A stretch of DNA of 64,000 bases from Phycisphaerales bacterium UBA2421 (lineage in GTDB: Bacteria > Planctomycetota > Phycisphaerae > Tepidisphaerales > Tepidisphaeraceae). Location: positions 33,506 through 97,505 of the forward strand of contig DDRH01000051.1 of NCBI GenBank assembly GCA_002343075.1, written 5' to 3'. Below, in pieces: positions 8,442-18,049 of the stretch (position 1 is the first letter of the stretch; each line of letters begins with the position of its first letter). The notes beneath the pieces were generated by a model. That model had not been told where the DNA came from, did no database searches, and was given only the letters and a program-made list of their open reading frames with translations. A program made the translations under genes and the position numbers.

Positions 8442-10163
8442 ATGGCAGGAAAGACGAAGCTCGAATTGACGTGGATAGGCAAGGAGAACCGCCCTCGGCT
8501 GGAGCCGCGCATTCTGCTCGAAGACCCGTCGAAGTCTTATCACGCTGCGCAGCGCGTCAGCGACCGCGACCTCTTCGATAACCGCCTCATCTTCGGCGAC
8601 AACCTGTTGGCCTTGAAGGCTCTTGAGCAGGAGTTCACGGGCAAGGTCAAGTGCATCTACATCGATCCGCCGTACAACACGGGGTCCGCGTTTGAGCAAT
8701 ACGACGATGGCGTAGAGCATTCCCTGTGGCTCTCGCTTATGCGAGATCGCATCGAACTCCTTCGGCGGCTCCTGAGCGTTGATGGATCGCTTTGGATCAG
8801 CATCGACGACAACGAAGGCGCGTACCTTCGAGTGCTCTTGGATGAAGTATTTGGGCGTGCGAACTTTGTGACAACGGTCATCTGGGAGAAGCGCACGTCG
8901 AGAGAGAATCGGCGGGTATTCTCGTTCAACCACGATTACCTGATTGTTGTAGCCAAAGATCGGGCGGCATTTGAACAAACGCGCAATCTACTTCCGTTCA
9001 ACGATGAAGTGCGCCAACGTTATAAGAATCCCGACAATGACCCGCGTGGTCCATGGCAATCTGTTTCTGCGAACGCGATGGCTGGGCACGCAACTCCCAG
9101 TCAGTTTTATAAACTGCTTACGCCGAGTGGCACTTTGTTGGAACCGCCCGAAGGACGCTGCTGGCTCTACACTAAGGGCCGAATGGAAGAAGAGATCGCC
9201 AAAGGAAACATCTGGTTTGGAAAGGACGGCAAGAACGTTCCTCGCATCAAGAAGTTCCTGCGAGATGCCGAGGGCAAGGGACTTACTCCTGAAACGATCT
9301 GGACAGCATCCGACGTAGGTACGAACGACGATGCCAAGAAGGATTTGATCGATCTCTTCGGGGGAAAGCTCGTATTTGATACGCCGAAACCAGAGAGCTT
9401 GGTTGGACGTGTCTTGGAAATTGCCACGAATCCAGGCGATTGGGTTCTTGATTCATTCGCAGGGTCAGGAACGACTGGTGCAGTGGCACACAAGATGGGC
9501 CGTAGGTGGATTCAAGTTGAGCTTGGTGAACACTGCCAGACCGCGATCCTTCCTCGACTTCGCAAAGTTGTGGATGGAACTGACGCGGGCGGCATTACAC
9601 GAACGGCTGGGTGGCAAGGAGGCGGCGGCTTCCGCTACTACCGACTCGCGCCGTCGCTGCTGGAGAAGGACAAGTTCGGCCAATGGGTCGTCAGCAAGCA
9701 ATTCAACGCGGCCATGCTGGCCGAGGCGATGTGCAAACTCGAAGGCTTCACCTACGCCCCGAGCAGCGAGGTCTACTGGCAGCATGGCAACTCGACCGAG
9801 CGTGACTTCATCTATGTCACGACGCAGACGCTCACCCGCGAGATGCTCGCCAAGTTGAGCGATGAGGTCGGCGAGGATCGGTCACTGCTGATCTGCTGCG
9901 GCGCGTTCCGCTCGGGAACGACCGAATTCACCAACCTGACGCTGAAGAAGATTCCGAAGACCGTCATGTCGCGATGCGAATGGGGCAAGGACGACTACAG
10001 CCTCCAGATCGCCGCGCTGCCAAAGGCCGTGCCCGTCGATGACGACTCGCCACCGCCGCCCACGCTTCCGCCAGGGGAACAACGGAAGCAACGCAAAGCC
10101 AGAGTGACCGAGCCGAGCCTGTTCGGCGGATCGGATGAGAATGGGAACGGGGGTGCGAAGTGA
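8442..10163 (+). CDS. mod: Type III DNA methyltransferase (Mod), 573 aa
   Basis: This is an S-adenosylmethionine-dependent adenine-N6 methyltransferase of the beta class. The catalytic DPPY is at residues 75-78 within IDPPYNTG, and the SAM-binding FAGSGTTG is at 339-346, so motif IV precedes motif I. The central region between them is the likely target recognition domain. The C-terminus ends in a proline-rich and basic tail. An AGGAAAAG ribosome binding site precedes ATG 8442. The stop overlaps the GTG start of the restriction gene by 4 nt. In type III systems Mod alone methylates one strand of an asymmetric site, and with Res it forms the nuclease. The recognition sequence cannot be read from the protein. 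Confidence 0.92.
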   Translation: MAGKTKLELTWIGKENRPRLEPRILLEDPSKSYHAAQRVSDRDLFDNRLIFGDNLLALKALEQEFTGKVKCIYIDPPYNTGSAFEQYDDGVEHSLWLSLMRDRIELLRRLLSVDGSLWISIDDNEGAYLRVLLDEVFGRANFVTTVIWEKRTSRENRRVFSFNHDYLIVVAKDRAAFEQTRNLLPFNDEVRQRYKNPDNDPRGPWQSVSANAMAGHATPSQFYKLLTPSGTLLEPPEGRCWLYTKGRMEEEIAKGNIWFGKDGKNVPRIKKFLRDAEGKGLTPETIWTASDVGTNDDAKKDLIDLFGGKLVFDTPKPESLVGRVLEIATNPGDWVLDSFAGSGTTGAVAHKMGRRWIQVELGEHCQTAILPRLRKVVDGTDAGGITRTAGWQGGGGFRYYRLAPSLLEKDKFGQWVVSKQFNAAMLAEAMCKLEGFTYAPSSEVYWQHGNSTERDFIYVTTQTLTREMLAKLSDEVGEDRSLLICCGAFRSGTTEFTNLTLKKIPKTVMSRCEWGKDDYSLQIAALPKAVPVDDDSPPPPTLPPGEQRKQRKARVTEPSLFGGSDENGNGGAK

Positions 10164-12874
10164 ATCAAGCTGTCGTCAGCATGGTTGCGAATCGATTGAG
10201 CCTGCGCCAGCCGCAGCGCGAGTCGCTGGAAATCCTGTCCGAGGCATGCGACCTGATCGGTCTGGAAAAGGGAGCGGACGTGGCAACGTCGCTCGCCTCG
10301 CTGAAGGCGAAGTACCCGCAGGTGGAAGAGTTTGAGCGTGACTTCCCATCGCTCTGCTTCGCGCTGGCGACGGGTGTCGGCAAGACACGGCTGATGGGCG
10401 CGTTTATCAGCTACCTCTACAAGGCCGAAGGGATCAAGCATTTTTTCGTGCTCGCCCCAAACCTGACGATCTACAACAAGCTGATAGCGGACTTCACGCC
10501 GAACACGCCGAAGTACGTTTTCGCGGGCATCAGCGACTTCGCGCTGAACCCGCCTGAAATCATCACGGGCGACACGTACGAAGACGGGCGCGGCGTTCGT
10601 GGCGATGTCGGCGTGCCCGTCCGTCAAGGCAGACTCTTCGATGCGGGCGGCGCAGGGCCGATCCACATCAACATCTTCAACATCAGCAAGATCAACTCGG
10701 AAGTACGCGGCGACAAACAGCCCCGCATCAAACGCCTGCACGAGTACATCGGCGAGAGCTACTTCGAATACCTTTCCAAACTGACCGATCTCGTTCTATT
10801 GATGGACGAATCACACCGATACCGAGCCTCGGCGGGTGTCAAAGCGATCAACGAACTGAAGCCGATTCTCGGTCTGGAACTCACCGCTACACCGCAGGTG
10901 GAGAGCGGCAAAGGCGTCATCCCGTTCAAGAACGTCGTTTACTCCTATCCGCTCGCCGAGGCACTCAAGGACGGCTTCGTCAAAGAGCCAGCCGTCGCCA
11001 CCCGCGAGAACTTCGACAAGAACGCCTACGACGAAGAGGGACTGGAACGTCTGAAGCTGGAAGATGGCGTGCGTGTCCATGAGGAGGTCAAGGTTCAGCT
11101 TGACGTGTACGCTCGCGATTTCTCGGCTCGTCGCGTGAAGCCGTTCATGCTCGTCGTCGCCAAGGACACCGATCATGCGAACGCGCTGGTCAAGCTGATG
11201 GAGGACGAAGCGTTCTTCAACGGCCAGTACAAGGGCAAGGTCATCACCGTCCACTCGCAGACCAAGGGCGAGGAGAAGGACGACATCGTGCAGCAGTTGC
11301 TCACGGTGGAAGACCCGAACAACCCCGTCGAGATCGTCGTCCACGTCAACATGCTCAAAGAAGGCTGGGACGTGACGAACCTGTACACGATTGTCCCTCT
11401 ACGCACGGCCAACTCGCGAACGCTGGTTGAACAGTCCATCGGGCGCGGTCTGCGCTTGCCGTACGGCAAGCGGACGGGTGTCGCAGCCGTTGATCGCCTG
11501 ACCATCATCTCGCACGACAAGTTTCAGGAGATCATCGACCACGCCAACGACCCGAACTCGATCATCCGCAAAGGGATCGTCATCGGGCGCGACATCCCCG
11601 ACATCAAGTCGAAAGTCGTGGTCATCGAGTCCAACATCGCGCAGCAGCTTGGCATCGCGTCTGTTGGTGTCGATGTCGCAGGCACGGACAAGAAGCAGCC
11701 GACGCTGTTCGCCAAGCCCGAGGAGCAAAAGGCGGCGCAGCTGACGTATCAGGTACTCAAGCAGTTCGAGAAGCTGCCGACATCGGCTGATCTAAAGAAG
11801 CCTGAAGTCCAGGCGAAGATCGTCGAGCAGGTGAAGGCTGCGATGGCGGCGCAAGGCGGATCGCAGGCCGAGTTCGAGCAGTTCAAGGAGAACGTCGATC
11901 TCGCAAAGGTCGTCGCCAAGACGGTGGACCTCCACATCGACATGTCCATCGACATCCCACGCATCGTCGTTGTGCCGACTGGCGAGGTGACGAGCGGCTT
12001 CAAGGACTTCGACCTCGACGTATCGAGCATCAACCTCCGCCCGATCAAGCAGCGAGTCCTCATCCAGAATCTCGGCGACGGCCAACGGCACACGCTCGAA
12101 AGCGGTGCTTCCATTGCCGTCGAAGAGAAGCTGGAAGATTACATCGTTCGTGGGCTGATCGACTTTCCCGACATCAACTACGACGAGCATGCCGAGTTGC
12201 TCTACAAGCTCGCTGGACAGGCGGTCGCGAAGCTCAAGAGCTACATGTCCGACCCAGACGACGTGCTGAACGTGCTGCTGGTCCATCAGCGGCTTCTGGT
12301 CCAGACGATCTACGGCCAGATGGAAAAGCACTACGTCGAGAAGGCAACGGCGTACGAGGTTCACGTCAGCAAAGGGTTCACGACCATGCGTCCCGTGAAC
12401 TGCACCAGCGCGGATGAAGACATCCGCGACTTCCGAACGCCCGTGGACCAGAAGAAGAACATCCGCGCGATGCTTTTCGGCGGCTTCAAGAAGTGTCTCT
12501 ATCAGGTCCAGAAGTTCGACTCGGATACCGAGCGGAGGTTCGCGTCGATCTTGGAGAGGGACTCGTCGGTCCAAAAATGGTGCAAGCCGCCGCGCGATGC
12601 GCTGAAGATCGACTACTCGAAGAACGACAGCTACGAACCCGATTTCGTGGTCGAGACGGAGACAGGCAAGTTCGTCTGCGAAACGAAATCAGTGGATGAG
12701 ATGCAGAGCGATGAAGTGAAGGCGAAAGCCCGTGCTGCCGCCATCTGGTGCGCCAACGCGACCACGCATGGCGGCGGAAAGCCGTGGAAGTACCTGCTGG
12801 TGCCGCACGACAAGGTGGACGACTCGAAGTCCCTCGCAGGGCTGGCAGCAACGTACGAGGTGAAGGCAGAATGA
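10160..12874 (+). CDS. res: Type III restriction enzyme subunit (Res), 904 aa
   Basis: This is the helicase-nuclease partner of Mod. TGVGKT (Walker A) is at residues 71-76, DESH near 215-218 with ELTATPQ about 30 residues later, and a motif VI-like EQSIGRGLRLPYGKR near 425. The C-terminal endonuclease shows EPDFVVE followed by FVCETK near 826-843, the D...E-x-K core of type III Res nucleases, so the enzyme looks intact. The start is GTG 10160, within the 4-nt GTGA overlap with mod, and the end overlaps the next start by ATGA. Expected action is ATP-dependent sliding from unmodified sites and cleavage about 25 bp away when two enzymes meet. That is family knowledge and not seen here. Confidence 0.92.
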   Translation: MNQAVVSMVANRLSLRQPQRESLEILSEACDLIGLEKGADVATSLASLKAKYPQVEEFERDFPSLCFALATGVGKTRLMGAFISYLYKAEGIKHFFVLAPNLTIYNKLIADFTPNTPKYVFAGISDFALNPPEIITGDTYEDGRGVRGDVGVPVRQGRLFDAGGAGPIHINIFNISKINSEVRGDKQPRIKRLHEYIGESYFEYLSKLTDLVLLMDESHRYRASAGVKAINELKPILGLELTATPQVESGKGVIPFKNVVYSYPLAEALKDGFVKEPAVATRENFDKNAYDEEGLERLKLEDGVRVHEEVKVQLDVYARDFSARRVKPFMLVVAKDTDHANALVKLMEDEAFFNGQYKGKVITVHSQTKGEEKDDIVQQLLTVEDPNNPVEIVVHVNMLKEGWDVTNLYTIVPLRTANSRTLVEQSIGRGLRLPYGKRTGVAAVDRLTIISHDKFQEIIDHANDPNSIIRKGIVIGRDIPDIKSKVVVIESNIAQQLGIASVGVDVAGTDKKQPTLFAKPEEQKAAQLTYQVLKQFEKLPTSADLKKPEVQAKIVEQVKAAMAAQGGSQAEFEQFKENVDLAKVVAKTVDLHIDMSIDIPRIVVVPTGEVTSGFKDFDLDVSSINLRPIKQRVLIQNLGDGQRHTLESGASIAVEEKLEDYIVRGLIDFPDINYDEHAELLYKLAGQAVAKLKSYMSDPDDVLNVLLVHQRLLVQTIYGQMEKHYVEKATAYEVHVSKGFTTMRPVNCTSADEDIRDFRTPVDQKKNIRAMLFGGFKKCLYQVQKFDSDTERRFASILERDSSVQKWCKPPRDALKIDYSKNDSYEPDFVVETETGKFVCETKSVDEMQSDEVKAKARAAAIWCANATTHGGGKPWKYLLVPHDKVDDSKSLAGLAATYEVKAE

Positions 12875-13566
12875 GCGTGACCCAGGACTCCTTCATCAGC
12901 GTCTTGGACGTTGCCCCCGAAGCAAACGCTGCGGATAGTCCTCGCGTCAGAGCGGTCTACCGCAAGGTCGCTGCCGATTGCCTTTCCGCCGACGACGTGG
13001 ATGCGACGTGGGATCGAGTCGATCAGACGATGACCGCCGAGCTTCGTCGGACGGATGAGCAACTGCGCTCGCAGTGGCGAGCGTCGAGGCGGTATGGCGA
13101 CCAGGCGGCGCGTTTGAACGCCCAGCGGCGACTGGCCGAGCTTGCCGAGCGTCGGCGCAGCCAGCGCGACCTATACGAAGAGGCGATGACGCACGTCGGC
13201 CTGCTTCGCGGCAAGCACATTGAACTGCTGGAATGGGCGATGAAGTCGAACCGCCAAGGGTGGCGGCTCAGTGAGCAACCCGATTCGGATGAGACGCTGT
13301 GCCAATCGTTCGTGATCGTTCTTGAAGACGGGGAAGAAGTCATTCCCTATCGCAAGCGACCGCGCGGCCAATCCTACGCGGCGTTCTTCGTATCGAATAG
13401 CGGCAACAAGCGGCAGGATGCCATCGACGTATTCACCGAGTCCGAGCTACGCCGTCTGGTCATCGGGCTGGGGTATCGCGCCTATTGCCGAAACCGCGAA
13501 GGCACGCGGGCGGGACTTTACACGGCGCAATCGCCGAATCGCGTTCGCTTTCTTGAGAGCCAATGA
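12871..13566 (+). CDS. Unrecognised operon protein, 231 aa
   Basis: I do not recognise a family. The first 120 residues are rich in Arg, Glu, Ala and Leu and predict helices or coiled coil (for example RRLAELAERRRSQRDLYEEA). The C-terminal part is mixed alpha/beta with VIVLEDGEEVIPYRKR and an FRVRF-like ending. No catalytic motif, signal peptide or membrane segment is visible. The ATG at 12871 overlaps the res stop as ATGA, and its own stop overlaps the next ATG in the same way, so it is translationally coupled on both sides. That makes it a candidate dedicated component of the restriction complex, such as an adaptor or inhibitor. The longer frame from 12748 lies inside res and is rejected as a start. 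Confidence 0.8.
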   Translation: MSVTQDSFISVLDVAPEANAADSPRVRAVYRKVAADCLSADDVDATWDRVDQTMTAELRRTDEQLRSQWRASRRYGDQAARLNAQRRLAELAERRRSQRDLYEEAMTHVGLLRGKHIELLEWAMKSNRQGWRLSEQPDSDETLCQSFVIVLEDGEEVIPYRKRPRGQSYAAFFVSNSGNKRQDAIDVFTESELRRLVIGLGYRAYCRNREGTRAGLYTAQSPNRVRFLESQ

Positions 13567-15920
13567 AGCCGACAAGTACAACCTCCGACGACTGGAAGCC
13601 CGCTCTCGCTGCTGCGGCGCGGACGAGTACCGTCATCGGCTGGGAGAAGATCGAGCATCGCCAGCACGCGTTGCTAGTCATCACCGCAATCAAGGCGTTC
13701 GGCGAGGACCAACGCGCCAGCTTCTACATCGAGCAGCGGACGGGTCTAGGCAACGTCCCTCGACCCGATCTGATCCTCCTCCACCCCGATGTCGGCGTGC
13801 TCGTCGTCGAGAACAAGGGCTTAGGCCTTTCTGACATTCATTCCGTCGAGGGAACAACGCTCTCTCTCATGCGGGATGGGCGTTTCAAGCGTGAAGACCC
13901 GTTCCATCAGTCAGAGAAGGTATCGTTCCGCCTGCGTGATCTGGCGGCGAAGCGATGCAATTTGGGCGAGGCGTTGTTTCTGCATACGGCGGCGTTGCCG
14001 AGGCTGTCACGAGCGGAGTTCGAGAAGAAGTTCGGCGTCCATTGGCCGATGGAGACGCTGTTCTCCGATGCGTGCCTGTCGCCTGTCGAGTTCCGCGCTC
14101 AGGTACTCGGCTTTTCGGAAGCAAAGCAGCGTGACGCGAAGCGGAAGTCCAAACTCTCCAAGCGCGCGAACGATGCCGTCCGCATGGTTCTCGACGGCAA
14201 GAGCTTCCTCCACAGTCCACGCACGGTTTACGTCGAGAACGCGAGTCCCGATCTTCTGGGAGTTCAGATTCAGGAACTCGAACTCGGCCTGAAGAGTCCA
14301 ACCGAGCAGCAACGCGAGCATGGCCGAGCGGACATGCGGGGCCAGCATCGCCTGTTCCGTGGCGTTGCGGGTAGCGGCAAGTCGATCCTGCTGGCCCTGA
14401 GCGCGGCCCAGACGGTCGCACGGTTCGCCACGGAAACAGGCGATCTGTTCAACGCCCAGGCGAGCAAGAAGCGGGTGCTGGTCGCCTGCTTCAATCGCAC
14501 CCTCGTCCATTACCTGCGGCAGCGCATCGATGATCGGTACGGACGGCTGACATGGGACAAGCCATCCGATGAGATGCTGACTGTCATGCACTTTGAGCGG
14601 CTTGTGAAGACGCTCGAAAACCGTGACCAACGACTGGCAACGGGTCTGACCTTCAAGGAGAAGGAGGAAAGGGCCAAGCTGCTCATCCAGAAGTTCGATG
14701 CGCTTGATGAGAAGTCACGAGATGCGCTGAGCTTCGATGCCGTTTACTTGGACGAGGCGCAGGACATCCTTCCCGAAGAGATTTCGCTCTTGCTGCGATT
14801 GGCCCGTAAGGACGACAAGGGCCAACAGACGTTCATCGTCTTCTACGACAACGCGCAGAACATCTACGGCGTCACGCAGCCTGTCTGGGAGAAGCTCGGT
14901 GTCAACATCTTGGGCGGTCGAACGGTGTTCCTCGATCAATGCCTTCGGAACACCACCGAGACGCTCTCGCTCGCGTTCAACGTTCTCGTCGGCGCGTACG
15001 CGCCTGAGGGCGAGCGGGTGACGACCCGCAAGTTCGCCGACGTGGCGAGCCTGCGTCAACGCGGCCTGATCGAGGAAGCGGACGGTCGCTTCGACGTGCG
15101 ATTCGCTCCGCGCAAGGGGCCATTGCCGTTCGTCCGTTGCTATCCGTCTCGGCGCGCCGAAGTTCAAGGCGTTGCCGACGAGATTCGTCGGCTCGTTCAA
15201 GAGCAAAGAGTCGTGCCAAGCGACATCTTGGTGCTGTACAAGACTCACTACGCCTACAAGGATGATCTGATCCCCGCGTTGGAGAGCGCGGTCGGAAAGG
15301 GCCATCTTGTTCGTCAGGTCCGCAGCGATGATCTCGACAGCAAGTCGAGGCCGTTGATCGAGGACGGGACGCTAACAGTCAGCACCATCGCCAGTGCCAA
15401 AGGCTACGACGCGCCCGTCGTCTTTCTTCTTGGCGTGGACGACCTCGCAACGGACACCAAGGGTCGCGCGAGCTTTTACGTCGGAGCGACCCGCGCGAAG
15501 CTGTCTCTGACCATCACAGGCATGGTCCGCGAGAAGCCGACGCTGCTCGACGAGATCGCCAGGACGGCGACCGCTCTCGGCCCAGCGGATCGAGTCGTCT
15601 GGTACACGCCGAGTCAGCGACAGGCGCGGACGACGCCGCCACCGCTTCCGTCAAAGATCGCGCCGCCTCCTACGACTGCGCTGACGTTCACCTGCCGTCA
15701 TTGCGGTAGCGGCAAGCTCCACGCTCAACACGGCAAGTTCGGGTACTACTTCGTCTGCATCGATTGTGCAAAGAACACGCCGATTCAGACTGCGTGCCCG
15801 ACGTGCAAGAAGCGCGAGCGGATTCGAAAAGACCAGCTTCGGTTCTTCGGGGAATGCGAAGCCTGCAAATCGTCGCGCGTTGTCCACACGAACACGCGGC
15901 TCAACGAGATTGGCAACTAG
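13563..15920 (+). CDS. NERD-domain UvrD-like helicase with C-terminal zinc ribbons, 785 aa
   Basis: The N-terminus is a NERD-type nuclease-like domain: RPDLILLHPDVGVLVVENKG around residues 67-86 gives Asp69 and Glu83-x-Lys85 of a PD-(D/E)XK core. A superfamily 1 helicase follows, with GVAGSGKS near 268-275, DEAQD near 397-401, and FYVGATRAKLSL near 640. The last 80 residues contain CRHCG, CIDC, CPTC and CEAC, i.e. two topoisomerase-like zinc ribbons that could bind DNA. The ATG overlaps the preceding stop by 4 nt. NERD-helicases occur in defence islands and are thought to process DNA ends. Here coupling to mod-res suggests joint action on cleaved or stalled phage DNA, which is inference. Confidence 0.88.
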   Translation: MKPTSTTSDDWKPALAAAARTSTVIGWEKIEHRQHALLVITAIKAFGEDQRASFYIEQRTGLGNVPRPDLILLHPDVGVLVVENKGLGLSDIHSVEGTTLSLMRDGRFKREDPFHQSEKVSFRLRDLAAKRCNLGEALFLHTAALPRLSRAEFEKKFGVHWPMETLFSDACLSPVEFRAQVLGFSEAKQRDAKRKSKLSKRANDAVRMVLDGKSFLHSPRTVYVENASPDLLGVQIQELELGLKSPTEQQREHGRADMRGQHRLFRGVAGSGKSILLALSAAQTVARFATETGDLFNAQASKKRVLVACFNRTLVHYLRQRIDDRYGRLTWDKPSDEMLTVMHFERLVKTLENRDQRLATGLTFKEKEERAKLLIQKFDALDEKSRDALSFDAVYLDEAQDILPEEISLLLRLARKDDKGQQTFIVFYDNAQNIYGVTQPVWEKLGVNILGGRTVFLDQCLRNTTETLSLAFNVLVGAYAPEGERVTTRKFADVASLRQRGLIEEADGRFDVRFAPRKGPLPFVRCYPSRRAEVQGVADEIRRLVQEQRVVPSDILVLYKTHYAYKDDLIPALESAVGKGHLVRQVRSDDLDSKSRPLIEDGTLTVSTIASAKGYDAPVVFLLGVDDLATDTKGRASFYVGATRAKLSLTITGMVREKPTLLDEIARTATALGPADRVVWYTPSQRQARTTPPPLPSKIAPPPTTALTFTCRHCGSGKLHAQHGKFGYYFVCIDCAKNTPIQTACPTCKKRERIRKDQLRFFGECEACKSSRVVHTNTRLNEIGN

Positions 15921-15931
15921 GAGATCGGTCA

Positions 15932-18040
15932 ATGAAAGCCACGGAAACAAAGCTGCTCGATTTCCTCAAAGGACCAAAGCAGTTCATCATTCCGATCTAC
16001 CAGCGCACCTATAGCTGGACGTTGACGCAGTGCGAACAGCTTTGGCGTGACATTGAGCGCGCCGCAACAGACAGCAGCGTCTCTGGCCATTTCATCGGCT
16101 CGGTCGTCTACATCCAGAAGGGGCTTTACCAAATCGCTTCGGTCCCCCAACTGCTGGTCATCGACGGGCAGCAACGCCTCACCACGGTGTCGCTGATCTT
16201 GACCGCGCTCGGTCAGTCGCTCCAAAAAGAAGGTGAACAGTCCGAAATAACACAGAAAAAGCTGACGAACTACTTCCTCGCCAATGCCGAAGAGGATGGC
16301 GATCTCCGCTACAAGCTGCTCCTTACCCAATCTGATCGCCCGACGTTGATGCGGATCGTCGATGGCAAGGAGGCTCCAGAAAAGCCGTCGAAGCGAGTCA
16401 CTGAAAACTTTGAGTTCTTCAAGGGGAAGATTGCTGCGTCGAAGCTCGATCTGAACACCTTGTACAAGGGAGTCGGAAAGCTGGTGATCGTGGACATCTC
16501 ACTGGATCGCGAGCATGACAATCCGCAACTCATCTTCGAAAGCCTGAACTCGACGGGCTTGGAACTCAGCCAGGCTGATCTGATCCGCAATTACGTCTTG
16601 ATGGGACTTGAGCACAAGCAGCAGGAAGCGTTGTACTCGGATCATTGGTTCCCGATGGAGCAGAGTTTCGGCCAAGCGGAGTACGCGGCGCAGTTTGATC
16701 GATTCATGCGCGACTACCTGACGCTCAAGGTTGGTCGCATCCCGAACATTCGCGAGGTGTACGGTGAGTTCAAGACGTATGCGAAAACTCAGGGGAGTGG
16801 CGATGACGCGATACTCGCGACAGTGGCAGACATTCACCGCTATTCAAAACACTTCGTCCGAATAGCGTTGGAGCGGGAAGCAGACAAGGAGCTTCGTCAG
16901 GCGATTGCGGACATCAACACGCTTCGTGTTGATGTCGCCTATCCGTTCCTGCTGGAGGTGTACGATGACCACGCGAAGGGACTGCTCACCACCGACGAGC
17001 TACTCCAAATCCTCCGCACGATTGAGAGCTACGTGTTTCGCCGAGCCATTTGCGGCATCCCAACGAACTCCTTGAACAAGACCTTTGCGACGCTCGCGAA
17101 AGCGATCAACAAGTCGAAGTATGTCGAGAGCTTCACGGCGGCGATGCTGGCCAAAGACTCCTACCGACGATTTCCAAGCGATGACGAGTTCACCCGAGAA
17201 TTGGCCGTCAAGGACGTGTACAGCTTTCGCAATCGGAACTACCTGCTTCGCAGGCTCGAAAATGTCGGTCGCAAGGAGCGTGTCGTCGTCGAGGAATACA
17301 CGGTTGAGCACATCTTGCCGCAGAACGAGGAATTGCCTGCTGCGTGGAAAGCTGCCCTCGGCGAAAACTGGAAGGAAGTGCACGCCCGCCACCTGCACAC
17401 TCTCGGGAACCTCACGCTGACTGGGTACAACTCCGAGTACAGCGACAGACCGTTCGCTGAGAAGCGAGACATGAAAGGCGGCTTCAAGGAGAGTCCCATC
17501 CGCTTGAATGAGGGGCTAGGAGTACTGGCCGAGTGGACGGAGCAGGAGATCGTCAAGCGAGGTGAACGGCTGGCCAAGCTGGCTGCGCAGGTGTGGAAGA
17601 TTCCGTTACTCCCTTCAGAGGTGCTAGACCAATACCGTAAGAGCGCGAAAGACGAGTCGGATGATCACGTCTACACGCTTGCTGACCATCCGAAGCTCAA
17701 GGGCGACATGCTCGACCTGTTCATTCTGTTCCGAGAACGCGTGATGGCATTCGGACCTGACATGAAGGAACACATTCTCAAGCTCTATGTCGCCTTCAAG
17801 AGCACGACGAACGTCGTAGATGTTGTGCCGAGGAAGCGAAAGTTGCGGCTTGCCGTCAACATGGATTTCAAGGACATCCACGATCCCAAGGGGCTATGCG
17901 TCGATGTCACGGGCAAAGGCCAATGGGGCAACGGCAATGTTCAAGTCCGCTTGCAGGACGCGACCGAATTGGACGACGTGCTTTACGTCGTCCGACAGGC
18001 GTATGACCGACAGCACGCCGCTGAGAAGACTCAAAAGTAG
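15932..18040 (+). CDS. GmrSD-like DUF262/DUF1524 nuclease with DUF5655 end, 702 aa
   Basis: The N-terminal DUF262 domain shows IPIYQRTYSW (residues 20-29), VIDGQQRLTT (near 77) and FESLNSTGLELSQADL (near 197), the ParB-like nucleotide-binding core of GmrS. The DUF1524 domain follows, with YTVEHILPQN (near 457) and LHTLGNLTLTGYNSEYSDR (near 488), the HNH-type active site of GmrD. The final 130 residues match the DUF5655 pattern that often closes these proteins. The fused GmrSD family is a type IV restriction enzyme that cuts modified, for example glucosylated hydroxymethylcytosine, phage DNA. Start ATG 15932 is 11 nt after the previous stop, with AGGAG spanning that stop. It could cover phages that evade the type III enzyme by modifying their bases; that is inference. 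Confidence 0.9.
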   Translation: MKATETKLLDFLKGPKQFIIPIYQRTYSWTLTQCEQLWRDIERAATDSSVSGHFIGSVVYIQKGLYQIASVPQLLVIDGQQRLTTVSLILTALGQSLQKEGEQSEITQKKLTNYFLANAEEDGDLRYKLLLTQSDRPTLMRIVDGKEAPEKPSKRVTENFEFFKGKIAASKLDLNTLYKGVGKLVIVDISLDREHDNPQLIFESLNSTGLELSQADLIRNYVLMGLEHKQQEALYSDHWFPMEQSFGQAEYAAQFDRFMRDYLTLKVGRIPNIREVYGEFKTYAKTQGSGDDAILATVADIHRYSKHFVRIALEREADKELRQAIADINTLRVDVAYPFLLEVYDDHAKGLLTTDELLQILRTIESYVFRRAICGIPTNSLNKTFATLAKAINKSKYVESFTAAMLAKDSYRRFPSDDEFTRELAVKDVYSFRNRNYLLRRLENVGRKERVVVEEYTVEHILPQNEELPAAWKAALGENWKEVHARHLHTLGNLTLTGYNSEYSDRPFAEKRDMKGGFKESPIRLNEGLGVLAEWTEQEIVKRGERLAKLAAQVWKIPLLPSEVLDQYRKSAKDESDDHVYTLADHPKLKGDMLDLFILFRERVMAFGPDMKEHILKLYVAFKSTTNVVDVVPRKRKLRLAVNMDFKDIHDPKGLCVDVTGKGQWGNGNVQVRLQDATELDDVLYVVRQAYDRQHAAEKTQK

Positions 18041-18049
18041 CGCATTTGA

